Positions 16,063 to 26,177 of a stretch of 64,000 bases of DNA are shown one piece after another. The DNA lies in NCBI GenBank assembly GCA_017161075.1, contig CP046174.1, forward strand, positions 1,116,001 through 1,180,000. The letters run 5' to 3'. Made by a program: the position numbers and the translations under genes. Numbering within the stretch: the stretch's first letter is position 1; each line of letters begins with the position of its first letter. Origin of the DNA: Erysipelotrichaceae bacterium 66202529 (GTDB lineage: Bacteria; Bacillota_I; Bacilli_A; Erysipelotrichales; Erysipelotrichaceae). The notes under the pieces were generated by a model. The model had not been told where the DNA came from and ran no database searches. It saw nothing but the letters and a program-made list of their open reading frames with translations.

Positions 16063-17040
16063 GTGGACGAGCATGGAGATATAATCATTTACCAGACAGA
16101 AGATGGTCTGACAAAGATAGATGTGTCTTTTGAAAATGATACTGTATGGCTTTCAAAAAGTCAGATGGCAGAACTGTTTCAAAGAGACAGAAGCGTTATT
16201 TCAAAGCATATTAAAAATGTATTTGAAGAAGGAGAACTGTCTCCAGAAAGCAACGTGCAAAATTTGCACATTGCTAATTCTGACAAGCCAGTTGATTTTT
16301 ACAGCCTCGATGTCATTATCTCCGTTGGCTATCGAGTTAAATCTCAGCGTGGTGTGCAATTCCGTATCTGGGCCACAAACATCCTAAAGGAGTACATCAA
16401 AAAAGGCTTTGCGATGGATGATGACCGTTTGAAAGAGCTGGGTGGTGGCGGATACTTTAAGGAATTACTGGAAAGAATCCGTGATATCCGTGCATCGGAG
16501 AAAGTATTCTACCGTCAGGTGCTGGAAATCTATGCGACCAGTGTTGACTATGACCCGACAGCAGCAGTTTCCATTCGGTTCTTCAAACGGGTACAAAATA
16601 AAATCCATTATGCGATTTCCGGTGAAACTGCAGCAGAGGTTATCTACCATCGTGCGGATGCAGAGAAGGATTTCATGGGTTTGATGACCTTTTCCGGCGA
16701 CCAGCCAACTTTGCGTGAAGCGAAGGTTGCTAAGAACTATTTAGACGAGAAAGAACTTCGTGCTATGGGCCAACTTGTTTCAGGATATCTTGATTTTGCT
16801 GAGAGACAGGCAGAGCGTGAAATTCCAATGACTATGGAAGATTGGGCAAAACACCTTGATGGAATCCTGACTTCCACAGGAGAAAATCTTTTAATTGGAA
16901 ACGGCTCCATTAGTCATAACCAGGCAATGGATAAAGCACAGGCAGAATACAAGAAATACAAGGCAAAAACGCTCAGCAGCGTGGAGCAGGATTATCTTGA
17001 TAGCATCAAGTTACTGGAGCAAAAAGGAAAAAAGCATTGA
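16063..17040 (+). CDS. rhuM: RhuM family protein
   Basis: The 325-residue protein starts at GTG 16063 behind AGGAGG. It has the RhuM pattern: IIIYQTEDGLTKIDVSFENDTVWLSKSQMAELF at the N-terminus (a DNA-binding-like segment), DVIISVGYRVKSQRGVQFRIWA in the middle, and a charged C-terminal helical region. The family was named from a Salmonella pathogenicity island; its biochemical role is unsettled, and it is common in defence islands and near R-M genes. A broken second copy lies at 48807-49079, at the other end of the mobile region. Confidence 0.85.
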   Translation: MDEHGDIIIYQTEDGLTKIDVSFENDTVWLSKSQMAELFQRDRSVISKHIKNVFEEGELSPESNVQNLHIANSDKPVDFYSLDVIISVGYRVKSQRGVQFRIWATNILKEYIKKGFAMDDDRLKELGGGGYFKELLERIRDIRASEKVFYRQVLEIYATSVDYDPTAAVSIRFFKRVQNKIHYAISGETAAEVIYHRADAEKDFMGLMTFSGDQPTLREAKVAKNYLDEKELRAMGQLVSGYLDFAERQAEREIPMTMEDWAKHLDGILTSTGENLLIGNGSISHNQAMDKAQAEYKKYKAKTLSSVEQDYLDSIKLLEQKGKKH

Positions 17041-17055
17041 TTGGAGGACATTATT

Positions 17056-17402
17056 ATGTTCGTTGAAAAATGGGAAAAGGAAAACAGAAATTTCAGGAAA
17101 CAGGATGTTAGAGAAACAAGCTATTCTACAACTGAAATTTATCCGGCAAGCAAATTGACACAAAAACTAACGTAGAAACTGACACAGAAACTGACACAGA
17201 AACTGGCGAAGAAAAAAGTGCGAGGGATAGAATATTAACAGAAATCAAGTGCAATCCTGTTATCACACAAAAACAGTTAGCTGAAAAAGTGGGGTTGTCA
17301 TATAGCGGCATTCGATATACCATGAGACAATTGCAGGATGAGGGGATTTTGAAAAGGACTGGCTCAACTAAGAAAGGTCGGTGGATAATTGACGAGCTAT
17401 AA
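17056..17402 (+). pseudogene. Remnant of a protein with C-terminal winged helix
   Basis: A 39-codon frame (17056-17175) with a TTGGAGGA site stops at TAG. In another frame an acidic ETDTETDTETGEE linker, encoded by an imperfect 12-bp repeat (AAACTGACACAG, 17176-17207), leads into a winged helix ending in TAA 17402: ITQKQLAEKVGLSYSGIRYTMR. Such winged helices end AlbA_2-type or Fic-type proteins. I see no N-terminal catalytic part, so this is a frameshifted relic or the scar of a recombination. Confidence 0.5.
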
Positions 17403-17953
17403 AGAAATCCTTTATAACTGCACTCGAACTATCCGGAAATCCCGGATAGTTCATGTTGAGACGTCAAAAATCAAAGTTGAGACGGTTGCAAAAAAAGCCC
17501 TATTCCCCTGCCGTATATAATATAAGTAGGAATGTGGTTTTGGATAAGTTCCCGCAAACGAAAAATCGCATTGATATGTTTCCGAAAACAGGCAGCGACT
17601 ACTACGATAAACCGACATCATAATCGAGGTATCGTGCCATGTGGAGACTACTGTGTTGATACAAAAGAAAAACTCGTAGAAATCCTTTATTTTAGGCACT
17701 TTGCGAAGCATTTCGTGTTCTCACCAGAGGGCAAAAATAGTCGCAATAAACACCTAAAAAACTATTTTGATGTTTCGGTGGTTGTTGATATGGGGGGGAA
17801 CACAAACGAAAAATAGGGATTTTTCAAAGGTCACATATCTATGTAGTGTCCATATTACAGTAAAAATGCAGACAACAGATGTTTGGAAATTGATTGAGAT
17901 AGGCGTATCATTAGAAATAGTGGTACGCTTATTTTTTCGCTCAAATTGCACAT
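17403..17953. other. Gene-poor stretch between defence island and ICE
   Basis: No convincing gene is seen. A palindrome AACTATCCGG/CCGGATAGTT at 17428-17451 could be a terminator or protein site but has no T-run. The boundary of the integrated element may lie here. Confidence 0.4.
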
Positions 17954-17982
17954 TTGAGCCGCTTTCCGTTTCTACATATAAT
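17954..17982 (+). promoter_or_regulatory. Sigma-A-like promoter of the ICE leading genes
   Basis: TTGAGC (17954-17959) and TATAAT (17977-17982) are 17 bp apart, just before the small gene at 18010. Confidence 0.7.
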
Positions 17983-18009
17983 GGAATTGAAGAAATGGAG
18001 GTGCTGATG

Positions 18010-18204
18010 ATGAGAGAAAAAACATATCACGCATATTTGGATAACCACGAGCGACAGATAGTTTTACATAGCATTGTGGAGCTGAAAAATAAGCTCATAC
18101 AGCAGGGCAGATATACGGACTGCGTTGACGAGCTGATATTCAAGGTCATAAATGCACCTGTTAAGAAACTGAAAGTAAGACTGACAGGAGGGTGCGATGT
18201 ATGA
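18010..18204 (+). CDS. Small conserved ICE protein, unknown function
   Basis: The 64-residue protein begins MREKTYHAYLDNHERQIVLHSIVELKNKLIQQGR and ends with DELIFKVINAPVKKLKVR. GGAGGTGCTGATG precedes the ATG (a second ATG is one codon upstream). It is a clear paralogue of the protein at 45830-46027 (same YHxALDxxxxxIVxxxLxxLxxxxLQ and VDELIxKVxNAPxxKxxV pattern). Neighbouring genes are of ICE type, so a role in transfer or maintenance is possible, but no function is known to me. Confidence 0.75.
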   Translation: MREKTYHAYLDNHERQIVLHSIVELKNKLIQQGRYTDCVDELIFKVINAPVKKLKVRLTGGCDV

Positions 18205-18532
18205 TGAAAGATTTACCGAGCTTGTAAAGGTGGCGGTGGAAAAACTGAAAGATGATACCGTTTTTCAGATGATACAGCTTAGTCCAGAGTATCAAAAGGA
18301 AAAAGATGCGAGAGAATGGGCGGAGCAGCAATATAACGAGCTTGAACTGATAAAGGAACAGCGAAAGGTCTGTCAAGAGCTTTTGGATTGCAGGGATAGT
18401 CAGAACTTAGAATACTCCGATTATTCATATATAGCAGGCTTATATGATGCGTTCCGCATATTAGCAGCTCTATTCCCTGATAAGTGGGATATGGAGCAGA
18501 TACAGAAAGCCTTATCCCTCAATGAAAACTGA
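18197..18532 (+). CDS. Conserved ICE hypothetical protein
   Basis: The 111-residue, highly charged protein overlaps the previous gene (ATG inside GATGTATGA), implying coupled translation. It has no transmembrane segment. The C-terminal half (YIAGLYDAFRILAALFPDKWD) looks like a helical hairpin. I recognise the arrangement from Bacillota conjugative elements, where it precedes parA, but not a function. Confidence 0.65.
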   Translation: MYDERFTELVKVAVEKLKDDTVFQMIQLSPEYQKEKDAREWAEQQYNELELIKEQRKVCQELLDCRDSQNLEYSDYSYIAGLYDAFRILAALFPDKWDMEQIQKALSLNEN

Positions 18533-18652
18533 ATACAGAAGATTTTACATAGCCAATTGGTGTAATAGCCAGTCGGCTTTTCTTCGTTTTAAGGAACTTT
18601 ACATAGCCGCCTTGACAAAGCGGCTAAATAAATGCGAAAGGAGGACGCACCT

Positions 18653-18907
18653 ATGTCAAATTGCAAAGTGATTGCTCTGACAAACCAGAAAGGCGGTGTC
18701 GGAAAGACAACCACGGCGGTCAATCTGGGTGTGGGTCTGGCAAAGCAGGACAAGAAAGTCCTACTCATTGATGCCGATGCACAGGCAAATCTCACAATGG
18801 CTCTGGGCTATAAAAAGCCTGATGATATTCCTATAACCCTCTCCACCGTGATGCAAAGTATCATAGACGATAAATCTTTTGATGTATCAATATGTGACTG
18901 CCGATGA
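18653..18907 (+). pseudogene. parA: Truncated ParA partition ATPase
   Basis: The start (ATG 18653 behind AAAGGAGGACGCACC) and the deviant Walker A ([14 protein letters not shown]) are intact, as is [10 protein letters not shown]. The protein stops being ParA-like after KSFDVS (about 18885); a full ParA has about 250-275 residues. The reading frame then runs out in sequence that belongs to the helicase gene in another frame. A deletion has removed the rest of parA and everything up to the helicase's middle. Confidence 0.85.
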
Positions 18908-21044
18908 GTATTTATCGGGGAATGTGCGGACAAAGCTCTTAATCGCAGAAGCCGCAGCAAAGGACAATCCAGAGCTTGCGGTCAGTGTGGAAGCCTTAAA
19001 GCAGGTCATACCGAAAGACCTGTCTGCGGCTGAAATCTCCGTCCGTCTGGGTACAACATGGATACCGCAGGAGGATATTCAGCGGTTTGTGGTGGAGCTA
19101 TTAACCCCGTCAAGCTATGCAATGGGCAGGCTCAAGGTACGCTACACCCCGATGAACGGCGACTGGTTTATTGAGAATAAGAGTTCCAATTTTGGGAATA
19201 TCAAGGCGGACAGCACCTACGGTACAAAGAGGGCCGTATTATTGAGGATACCCTAAATCTGCGTGACACCCGTATCTTTGATTATGTGTATGATGAAAAC
19301 GGCAACAAAAAAGCGGTGTTCAATGCAAAAGAAACCACAGCGGCACAGGCAAAGCAGGAGGTTATCAAGAAGGCGTTTCAGGATTGGATATGGAAAGACC
19401 CAGAGCGGCGAAACTGCCTTGTCAGGTACTACAACGATACCTTTAATTCAGTACGCCCCCGTGAGTATGACGGAAGCCATATCACGTTTGGTGGTATCAG
19501 CCCAGAGATTACCCTAAGACCCCATCAGGTCAATGCCATTGCCCATATCCTTTATGGGGGGCAATACGCTCCTTGCCCACAAGGTAGGGGCAGGCAAGAC
19601 CTTTGAAATGGTCGCCGCCGCACAGGAAAGCAAGCGGCTCGGACTTTGCAATAAAGCGATGTTCGTTGTTCCAAATCATCTTGTCGGTCAATGGGCTTCT
19701 GAGTATCTGCGTCTATATCCGAGTGCCAATATCCTTGTGACACGAAAGCAGGATTTTGAAACGGGCAACCGCAAAAAGTTCTGTTCCCGTATTGCCACAG
19801 GTGATTACGATGCGGTCATTATCGGACATTCGCAGTTTGAAAAAATCCCAATGAGCATTGAACGGCAACGGGAACAGCTTGAACAGCAGCTTGATGACAT
19901 TGAGCGTGGTATTGACGATGTGCAGGCAAGCAAAGGAGAACAGTTCACGGTTAAGCAGCTTATGAAAACCCGAAAAGGGATTAAGATGAAGCTCGACAAG
20001 CTCAACGATACCAAGCGAAAGGATACGGTTATTGACTTTGAACAGCTCGGCGTTGACAGGCTTTTTATTGACGAGAGCCATTTTCACAAAAATATGTATT
20101 TGTATACAAAAATGAGAAATGTGGGCGGCATTGCCCAGACCGAAGCTTAAAAAAGTTCTGACCTCTTTATGAAGTGCCGCTATCTGGACGAACTCACAGG
20201 CAACCGTGGCACGATATTCGCCACAGGTACGCCGATTTCAAACTCAATGGTCGAGATGTACTCCATCCAGAGGTACTTGCAGTATGACACCCTGATGCAG
20301 AACGGCTTGCAGCATTTTGACAGTTGGGCTTCTACTTTTGGAGAAACGGTCACGGCTTTGGAGCTTGCCCCAGAGGGTACGAATTACCGAGCTAAGACCC
20401 GCTTTGCCAAGTTTTTTAATCTGCCAGAGCTGATGTTAATGTTCCGTGAGGTGGCGGATATACAGACCGCCGATATGCTAAAGCTCCCTGTGCCAAAGGT
20501 CAATTACCACAACGTAAAGACTAAGCCGAGCGAGATACAGACGGAAATGGTGGCTTCCCTTGCAAAGCGGGCGGAGAAAGTCAGGGCAAGGCTTGTAGAG
20601 CCGAATATCGACAATATGCTGAAAATCACGAATGATGGGTGTAAATTGGCTCTCGACCAGAGGATGATTGACCCGATGCTGCTTGATGACCCAAGCAGTA
20701 AGGTCAACGCCTGTATCGACCATGTGTACCGTATCTGACAGGAACACACTGACACAAAGGCAACGCAGCTTATATTCTGCGACCTTAGTACCCCAAAGAA
20801 TGACGGCTCATTTAATGTCTATGATGATATTCGTGAGAAGCTCATCGCCCGTGGTGTTCCTGCCGAACAGGTGCGGTTTATCCACGAAGCCACCATTGAT
20901 GCACAGAAAAAGGAGCTTTTTGCAAAGGTCAGAAGCGGCGAAGTCCGTGTCCTGTTAGGCTCTACTCCAAAGATGGGGGCAGGCACAAATGTCCAAGACA
21001 GGCTTATCGCTATTCATAATTTAGATTGTCCGTGGCGACCCTCT
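18886..21044 (+). pseudogene. Broken SNF2-type DNA helicase of the ICE, left part
   Basis: Reading through several frames gives one helicase: [13 protein letters not shown] at 18887, then LRPHQVNAIAHILYGG, a frameshift near 19555, Walker A HKVGAGKTFEM, FIDESHF (DEAH-like), a stop at 20148, TIFATGTPISNS, a stop at 20736, and MGAGTNVQDRLIAIHNLDCPWRPSD. In intact conjugative elements this belongs to a protein of 2000 or more residues with methylase and helicase parts. It lacks its N-terminus through fusion to parA, has at least one frameshift and two in-frame stops, and is interrupted at SD by the tet(O) transposon. It resumes at 32048. Confidence 0.85.
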
Positions 21045-21068
21045 GATGTAGGACGGATTTTGCGGACA
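21045..21068 (+). repeat. Left transposon end and terminal inverted repeat
   Basis: Target GA, 13 end bases, then TTGCGGACA. It matches the right end in phase, with 7 of the 13 outer bases and all 9 inner bases identical. Confidence 0.85.
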
Positions 21069-21102
21069 TTCAAAATAAAAAAGAATGTGGAGGTAACAGA
21101 CA

Positions 21103-21477
21103 ATGGCAAAATCATTATTTGAGGAACTGGGCGGCAAATACGAAAGGCAAGGGGATTATTTGATACCGTGCTTAACTGTACCCGCCGAAGAAGAACAGGC
21201 AATAGGCATCTGGGGGCAACGGCATTTAGATTATCTAAAACAGTACCGTAAAGTTACATACACCAATCTTCTTACAAGCGGCAGGCTAAACGCCTACCTT
21301 GCCGACATCAACAGACAGGCACAGGAACGCTTTGAAAGGCTCATAGAGGGTATGAAACAGGCACAGGGCATAACGGAACAGCTAAAGGCAGAAAACGCCT
21401 TAGAATGGACAGGATGCCTCAATAACATAAGGGCTTGTGCGAGGGAGATTGTGGAAAAGGAAATTATTTTTGCATAA
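21103..21477 (+). CDS. tnpV: TnpV family transposon-encoded protein
   Basis: The 124-residue protein (MAKSLFEELGGKYERQGDYLIPCL, then HLDYLKQYRKVTYTNLLTSGRLNAYLADINRQA) has the typical sequence and length of TnpV proteins of clostridial mobilizable transposons. It lies at the left end, just inside the inverted repeat, with a GGAGGT site. Its role is not established; it is not needed for Tn4451 transposition as far as is known. Confidence 0.85.
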   Translation: MAKSLFEELGGKYERQGDYLIPCLTVPAEEEQAIGIWGQRHLDYLKQYRKVTYTNLLTSGRLNAYLADINRQAQERFERLIEGMKQAQGITEQLKAENALEWTGCLNNIRACAREIVEKEIIFA

Positions 21478-21595
21478 ACAGATGATTAGTGGCAGGGGGA
21501 AATCCTGCCGCTTTTTCTGCTTTAGTTTGTCAGCTTGACAAATAAAGGGTTAAGGAATATAATTAGATTCAGTATTATACAAGGAGTTAATAAAT

Positions 21596-21843
21596 ATGCG
21601 GCAAGGTATTCTTAAATAAACTGTCAATTTGATAGTGGGAACAAAAAGTAGCAGTCTCGTTTCACTTTTAATATGGGGCTTAGTTTTTTGTACCCAGTTT
21701 AAGAATACTTTTATCATGTAATTTTATATGCCCGAAAACATATAAGTGTTTTGGGGCTATTGGAGTTATTTACCCAGTGATAGGAGTATTTATCACTGGG
21801 TATTTTTATGCCCTTTTTTGGGTGTTGATAGGAGGAAAATCAC
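21596..21843 (+). promoter_or_regulatory. tet leader with short peptide and attenuator
   Basis: A leader peptide of 7 residues (ATG 21596, MRQGILK, stop 21619) has its own AAGGAG site. A strong hairpin TACCCAGTGATA/TATCACTGGGTA (21771-21802) followed by T-rich sequence precedes the tet ribosome site (AGGAGG, 21831-21836). This is the layout of Tn916-type tet leaders, where tetracycline-stalled translation allows read-through of the terminator. Confidence 0.85.
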
Positions 21844-23763
21844 ATGAAAATAATTAACTTAGGCATTCTGGCTCACGTTGACGCAGGAAAGACAACATTA
21901 ACGGAAAGTTTATTGTATACCAGTGGTGCAATTGCAGAACTAGGGAGCGTAGATGAAGGCACAACAAGGACAGATACAATGAATTTGGAGCGTCAAAGGG
22001 GAATCACTATCCAGACAGCAGTGACATCTTTTCAGTGGGAGGATGTAAAAGTCAACATTATAGATACGCCAGGCCATATGGATTTTTTGGCGGAAGTATA
22101 CCGTTCTTTATCCGTATTAGACGGAGCAGTATTATTAGTTTCTGCAAAGGATGGCATACAGGCACAGACCCGTATACTGTTTCATGCACTACAGACAATG
22201 AAGATTCCGACAATTTTTTTCATCAATAAAATTGACCAAGAGGGGATTGATTTGCCAATGGTATATCGAGAAATGAAAGCAAAGCTTTCTTCGGAAATTA
22301 TAGTGAAGCAAAAGGTTGGGCAGCATCCCCATATAAATGTAACGGACAATGACGATATGGAACAGTGGGATGCGGTAATTATGGGAAACGATGAACTATT
22401 AGAGAAATATATGTCAGGGAAACCGTTTAAAATGTCAGAACTGGAACAGGAAGAAAACAGGAGATTCCAAAACGGAACGTTATTTCCCGTTTATCACGGA
22501 AGCGCTAAAAACAATCTGGGGATTCGGCAGCTTATAGAAGTGATTGCCAGTAAATTTTATTCATCAACGCCTGAAGGTCAATCTGAACTATGCGGGCAGG
22601 TTTTTAAGATTGAATATTCAGAGAAAAGGCGGCGTTTTGTTTATGTGCGTATATATAGCGGAACATTGCATTTGAGGGATGTTATTAGAATATCTGAAAA
22701 AGAGAAAATAAAAATCACAGAGATGTGTGTTCCGACAAACGGTGAATTATATTCATCCGATACAGCCTGCTCTGGTGATATTGTAATTTTACCAAATGAT
22801 GTTTTGCAGCTAAACAGTATTTTGGGGAACGGAATACTGTTGCCGCAGAGAAAATTTATTGAAAATCCTCTCCCTATGCTCCAAACAACGATTGCAGTAA
22901 AGAAATCTGAACAGCGGGAAATATTGCTTGGGGCACTTACAGAAATTTCAGATGGCGACCCTCTTTTAAAATATTATGTGGATACTACAACGCATGAGAT
23001 TATACTTTCTTTTTTGGGGAAAGTGCAGATGGAAGTCATTTGTGCCATCCTTGAGGAAAAATATCATGTGGAGGCAGAAATAAAAGAGCCTACTGTTATA
23101 TATATGGAAAGACCGCTTAGAAAAGCAGAATATACCATCCACATAGAAGTCCCGCCAAATCCTTTCTGGGCTTCTGTCGGGTTGTCCATAGAGCCGCTCC
23201 CTATTGGAAGCGGAGTGCAGTATGAAAGCAGAGTTTCACTTGGATATTTAAATCAATCGTTCCAAAATGCGGTTATGGAGGGGGTTCTTTATGGCTGCGA
23301 GCAGGGGCTGTATGGATGGAAAGTGACAGACTGTAAAATCTGTTTTGAATATGGATTGTATTATAGTCCTGTAAGTACCCCCGCAGACTTTCGGCTGCTT
23401 TCCCCTATCGTATTGGAGCAGGCTTTAAAAAAAGCAGGGACAGAACTATTAGAGCCATATCTCCACTTTGAAATTTATGCACCGCAGGAATATCTCTCAC
23501 GGGCGTATCATGATGCTCCAAGGTATTGTGCAGATATTGTAAGTACTCAGATAAAGAATGACGAGGTCATTCTGAAAGGAGAAATCCCTGCTAGATGTAT
23601 TCAAGAATACAGGAACGATTTAACTTATTTCACAAATGGGCAGGGAGTCTGCTTGACAGAGTTAAAAGGATACCAGCCAGCTATTGGTAAATTTATTTGC
23701 CAACCCCGCCGCCCGAATAGCCGTATAGATAAGGTTCGGCATATGTTCCACAAGTTAGCTTAA
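21844..23763 (+). CDS. tet(O): Tetracycline resistance ribosomal protection protein Tet(O)
   Basis: The 639-residue GTPase is related to EF-G and releases tetracycline from the ribosomal decoding site. Visible G motifs are AHVDAGKT (10-17), the RGIT switch, DTPGH and NKID; domain IV/V sequences such as [13 protein letters not shown] and TPADFR follow. From memory the sequence follows Tet(O) (start [34 protein letters not shown], end [10 protein letters not shown]) far more closely than Tet(M), Tet(W) or Tet(32). A small mosaic segment cannot be excluded. The gene is intact and has its attenuator leader. Confidence 0.95.
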   Translation: MKIINLGILAHVDAGKTTLTESLLYTSGAIAELGSVDEGTTRTDTMNLERQRGITIQTAVTSFQWEDVKVNIIDTPGHMDFLAEVYRSLSVLDGAVLLVSAKDGIQAQTRILFHALQTMKIPTIFFINKIDQEGIDLPMVYREMKAKLSSEIIVKQKVGQHPHINVTDNDDMEQWDAVIMGNDELLEKYMSGKPFKMSELEQEENRRFQNGTLFPVYHGSAKNNLGIRQLIEVIASKFYSSTPEGQSELCGQVFKIEYSEKRRRFVYVRIYSGTLHLRDVIRISEKEKIKITEMCVPTNGELYSSDTACSGDIVILPNDVLQLNSILGNGILLPQRKFIENPLPMLQTTIAVKKSEQREILLGALTEISDGDPLLKYYVDTTTHEIILSFLGKVQMEVICAILEEKYHVEAEIKEPTVIYMERPLRKAEYTIHIEVPPNPFWASVGLSIEPLPIGSGVQYESRVSLGYLNQSFQNAVMEGVLYGCEQGLYGWKVTDCKICFEYGLYYSPVSTPADFRLLSPIVLEQALKKAGTELLEPYLHFEIYAPQEYLSRAYHDAPRYCADIVSTQIKNDEVILKGEIPARCIQEYRNDLTYFTNGQGVCLTELKGYQPAIGKFICQPRRPNSRIDKVRHMFHKLA

Positions 23764-23814
23764 CAGCTTGCAAAAGTCATATAAAATGAGATTTGAAAGG
23801 ATTAGAGACTAATT

Positions 23815-23988
23815 ATGATGAAATGCGAATGGATATTGTGTCCTGTTTGTGGGAACAAAACCCGTAATAAAATTAGGAAGGACACTGTTTTGGAGAATTA
23901 TCCCCTTTATTGTCCAAAATGCAGACAAGAAAGATTGATTAAAGTTGACAACTTGAAGATAACTGTCATCAAAGAGCCAGACGCTTAA
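23815..23988 (+). CDS. Cysteine-rich KTR protein
   Basis: The 57-residue protein has a four-cysteine zinc ribbon: CPVCGNKTRNKIRKD and CPKCRQE, plus an earlier Cys pair. This family (cysteine-rich KTR) follows tet genes in Tn916-like and related elements. Function is unknown; zinc and nucleic-acid binding are inferred. ATG at 23815 or 23818 are both possible. Confidence 0.85.
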   Translation: MMKCEWILCPVCGNKTRNKIRKDTVLENYPLYCPKCRQERLIKVDNLKITVIKEPDA

Positions 23989-23993
23989 GACGC

Positions 23994-24042
23994 AGAGCCG
24001 ATGAAATTGTGGAACAATTCACGAATCATCGGCTCTTTTTGT
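23994..24042 (+). terminator. Rho-independent terminator after tet(O)/KTR
   Basis: AGAGCCGATGA and TCATCGGCTCT form a strong stem followed by TTTTTG. Confidence 0.85.
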
Positions 24043-24478
24043 TTCGTATTTGAAAGAACAAACTCACCAAATAAAAAAAACGATATTCGGGTGGGTTATT
24101 TTGTTATACCCTAAATTACCCTCTGAATTTGTTTTTAAATTTGGAGGGATTTTTTTATGTCCTTTTTTCGGGCAGTTATCTATCTGCTCATACGAAGCAA
24201 AATTTATCAATACATAGCATATCAGAGAACGGCAGGAAACCAGTTAAAAAAATTTCTGCCTATGCAACGGCACTTCCTGCCTTGAATGTAGAAGTACAAT
24301 CTCCATACAACAGAATTAATATTTCCCATAACCGTAAAGGTCATAGAGCCTTTGCGGTTTTTCTTTTGTCGATTTTTGTTGGAAAGTGCCATAGGGCTAT
24401 TAGTGGTGTTAGGTGTCGTTCGCCACCTCTCCATCTGGATTTTGAACATTTCAAAAATTCAGATGGGAGGTACTTACA
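24043..24478. other. Non-coding stretch between tet module and sigma-like genes
   Basis: A 117-codon frame (24129-24482) is low in coding character and has no family resemblance. Ribosome-site-like GGAGGG (24142-24147) and T-rich tracts suggest a decayed leader. The last bases (GATGGGAGGTACTTACA) are the ribosome site of the next gene. Confidence 0.5.
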
Positions 24479-24988
24479 GTGAAATACGCACCGAGAAAGG
24501 TATATATCAAGGAAAGCGGCAGATATGTGGAACTGTCCTATACGGATTTCTGCCGCCGCAGGGAATCCGACCAGACCTATATGGACAAGCTGTTTATCCC
24601 CATTCAAGGCTGTCTGCTTGAAGTCGTGAGGGAGCAATACACGGACTTCTACCGAGATAAGGAACGGTGGCGTTATCTGAAAAAATTAGATACGAAGAAC
24701 AGCCTGCTTTCTCTGGATGGATTTACGGACAGCGAGGGGAAGCCTTTAGACTTTATCGCTGATGAAGCGGCAGACATTGCGGAAACCGTTGTCAATGCGG
24801 TTATGGTGGACAGGCTGAAAGCCGCCCTGCCTTTGCTGTCGGATAGTGAACAGGAATTGATACAGGCAATCTTTTTTGACGGACTTTCTGAGCGTGAAGT
24901 CGGGGCGAGGTTCGGCATAACCCAGAGCGTTGTGAACAAACGCAAAGCCAGAATCCTAAGAAAACTAAGAAAGATAATAGAAAATTAA
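24479..24988 (+). CDS. Sigma-70 family-like regulator of the transposon
   Basis: The 169-residue protein starts at GTG 24479 behind GGGAGGTACTTACA. A sigma region 4-like helix-turn-helix is at the C-terminus (LPLLSDSEQELIQAIFFDGLSEREVGARFGITQSVVNKRKARILRKLRK). The N-terminal part (KVYIKESGRYVELSYTDFCRRRESD) is typical of the small sigma-like proteins of Tn916/Tn1549-type elements. It probably controls transfer or excision genes of the element. Confidence 0.85.
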   Translation: MKYAPRKVYIKESGRYVELSYTDFCRRRESDQTYMDKLFIPIQGCLLEVVREQYTDFYRDKERWRYLKKLDTKNSLLSLDGFTDSEGKPLDFIADEAADIAETVVNAVMVDRLKAALPLLSDSEQELIQAIFFDGLSEREVGARFGITQSVVNKRKARILRKLRKIIEN

Positions 24989-25083
24989 AATTTAAGGCGT
25001 TCAGCCCCCTTGTTTTTTCCTTTGGGAAAATGAGGGGGTTTTTCTCTGCCCTCTCAATCAATTCTGATTGGAGGAAAAGAAGC

Positions 25084-25515
25084 ATGGCATATAACCACGG
25101 ACGGGAGGACAGGAAATGGCGTATCTGGAAAGAAGCGGAGGAAAAGCTGCTGCGTGAGTGCGGCGTTGATGAAGCGACCATTGAGCAGATACGCATTGCG
25201 GACAGGGCAGACTTCAATTCCAACAGGCGGTTTTACCGATGGACGAATGACATTGCGGAATACCTTGAGGACATGGCAGACAGGGAGCGGCAGACGGAAG
25301 TGGGTACGGTTGCGGAGTTACTGGACGAGATTGAGAGCGAAAATCTCTATCAAGTATTAGTCGCGGTGGACGGGCGTACCTTGAAAATCGTCCTGCTGAA
25401 AATGCAGGGGTATTCCACAAAGGAGATTGCCCCGCTCGTGCATTTGACGACTGGTGCCATCTATGCGAGGTTAGACCATCTGCGGAAGAAGCTACGAAAA
25501 TTTTATAGCGTCTAA
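25084..25515 (+). CDS. Sigma-like helix-turn-helix protein
   Basis: The 143-residue protein starts at ATG 25084 after TTGGAGG. A region 4-like end (LKIVLLKMQGYSTKEIAPLVHLTTGAIYARLDHLRKKLRKF) marks it as a sigma-70-type DNA-binding protein. The first 60 residues are charged and helical. It is the second of three consecutive sigma-like genes, which may work together or be partial duplicates. Confidence 0.8.
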   Translation: MAYNHGREDRKWRIWKEAEEKLLRECGVDEATIEQIRIADRADFNSNRRFYRWTNDIAEYLEDMADRERQTEVGTVAELLDEIESENLYQVLVAVDGRTLKIVLLKMQGYSTKEIAPLVHLTTGAIYARLDHLRKKLRKFYSV

Positions 25516-25591
25516 AACAGCCTGCCGTCCTGCGGGCTACTGGGTGAGGGATGGAAATCCCCTCACTTATTTTTTGCAGGAGGCAAGCGGG

Positions 25592-26065
25592 ATGGCATAC
25601 AGAGTTAAGGCGTACACGCTTCGGGAGGAATCCACGGAAAGCGGCACAAGGTATTTTATCAGCTTTAAGGACGGGCAGGGCAAATCCCACGAGTTGGAAG
25701 TGTCGGAACAGTTCTTTATGGAGTTTCGGCAGATGGAACGCAGGAACAGGAATCTCCTCCAATGGGACGAGCGGCACAGGGAGTTTTCGGAAGTATGGGA
25801 CGAAACGCTGAACAGGCGGGCGTTGAAGCTGCCTAAGAGCATAGAGGAACAAATGATTGAGGCAGAACGGGCAGAACTGCTCTGTAAGGCGGTTGACGGA
25901 CTGCCAGAGATACAAAGGCGGCGTTTCCTGCTCTACTACGAGTATGAGTTCAATTTTTACCAAATCGCCGCTATGGAGCATTGCACCGCTTCGGCAATAC
26001 AGAAATCTGTTGCGATTGCAAAGGAGAAAGTAAAGGCGGAAATGAGGAAGTATCTCCAACCGTGA
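25592..26065 (+). CDS. Sigma-70 family-like protein
   Basis: The 157-residue protein from ATG 25592 (TGCAGGAGG upstream) starts with a beta-rich segment (YRVKAYTLREESTESGTRYFISFKDGQGKSHELEVSE). It ends with a sigma region 4-like helix-turn-helix (GLPEIQRRRFLLYYEYEFNFYQIAAMEHCTASAIQKSVAIAKEKVK). It is probably a regulator of the following replication and mobilization genes. Confidence 0.8.
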   Translation: MAYRVKAYTLREESTESGTRYFISFKDGQGKSHELEVSEQFFMEFRQMERRNRNLLQWDERHREFSEVWDETLNRRALKLPKSIEEQMIEAERAELLCKAVDGLPEIQRRRFLLYYEYEFNFYQIAAMEHCTASAIQKSVAIAKEKVKAEMRKYLQP

Positions 26066-26177
26066 CCGACACCGCCCGAAAAAGAAATCTGTTTTTTATT
26101 TGTGTGGGATTGGCGGCATTACATACTCTCACTTTTTCTTCGTGGGAGTAAATCTATTTTTAAGGAGGTCAACGCCT

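Noticed and set aside
24129..24482. Possible 117-residue protein between the tet module and the sigma-like gene
   Set aside because: No family resemblance, and it overlaps the ribosome site and start of the better supported sigma-like gene.
25214..26059. Open frame of 281 codons on the - strand
   Set aside because: Antisense to two sigma-like genes in GC-richer DNA; the translation is low-complexity and unlike any protein family.
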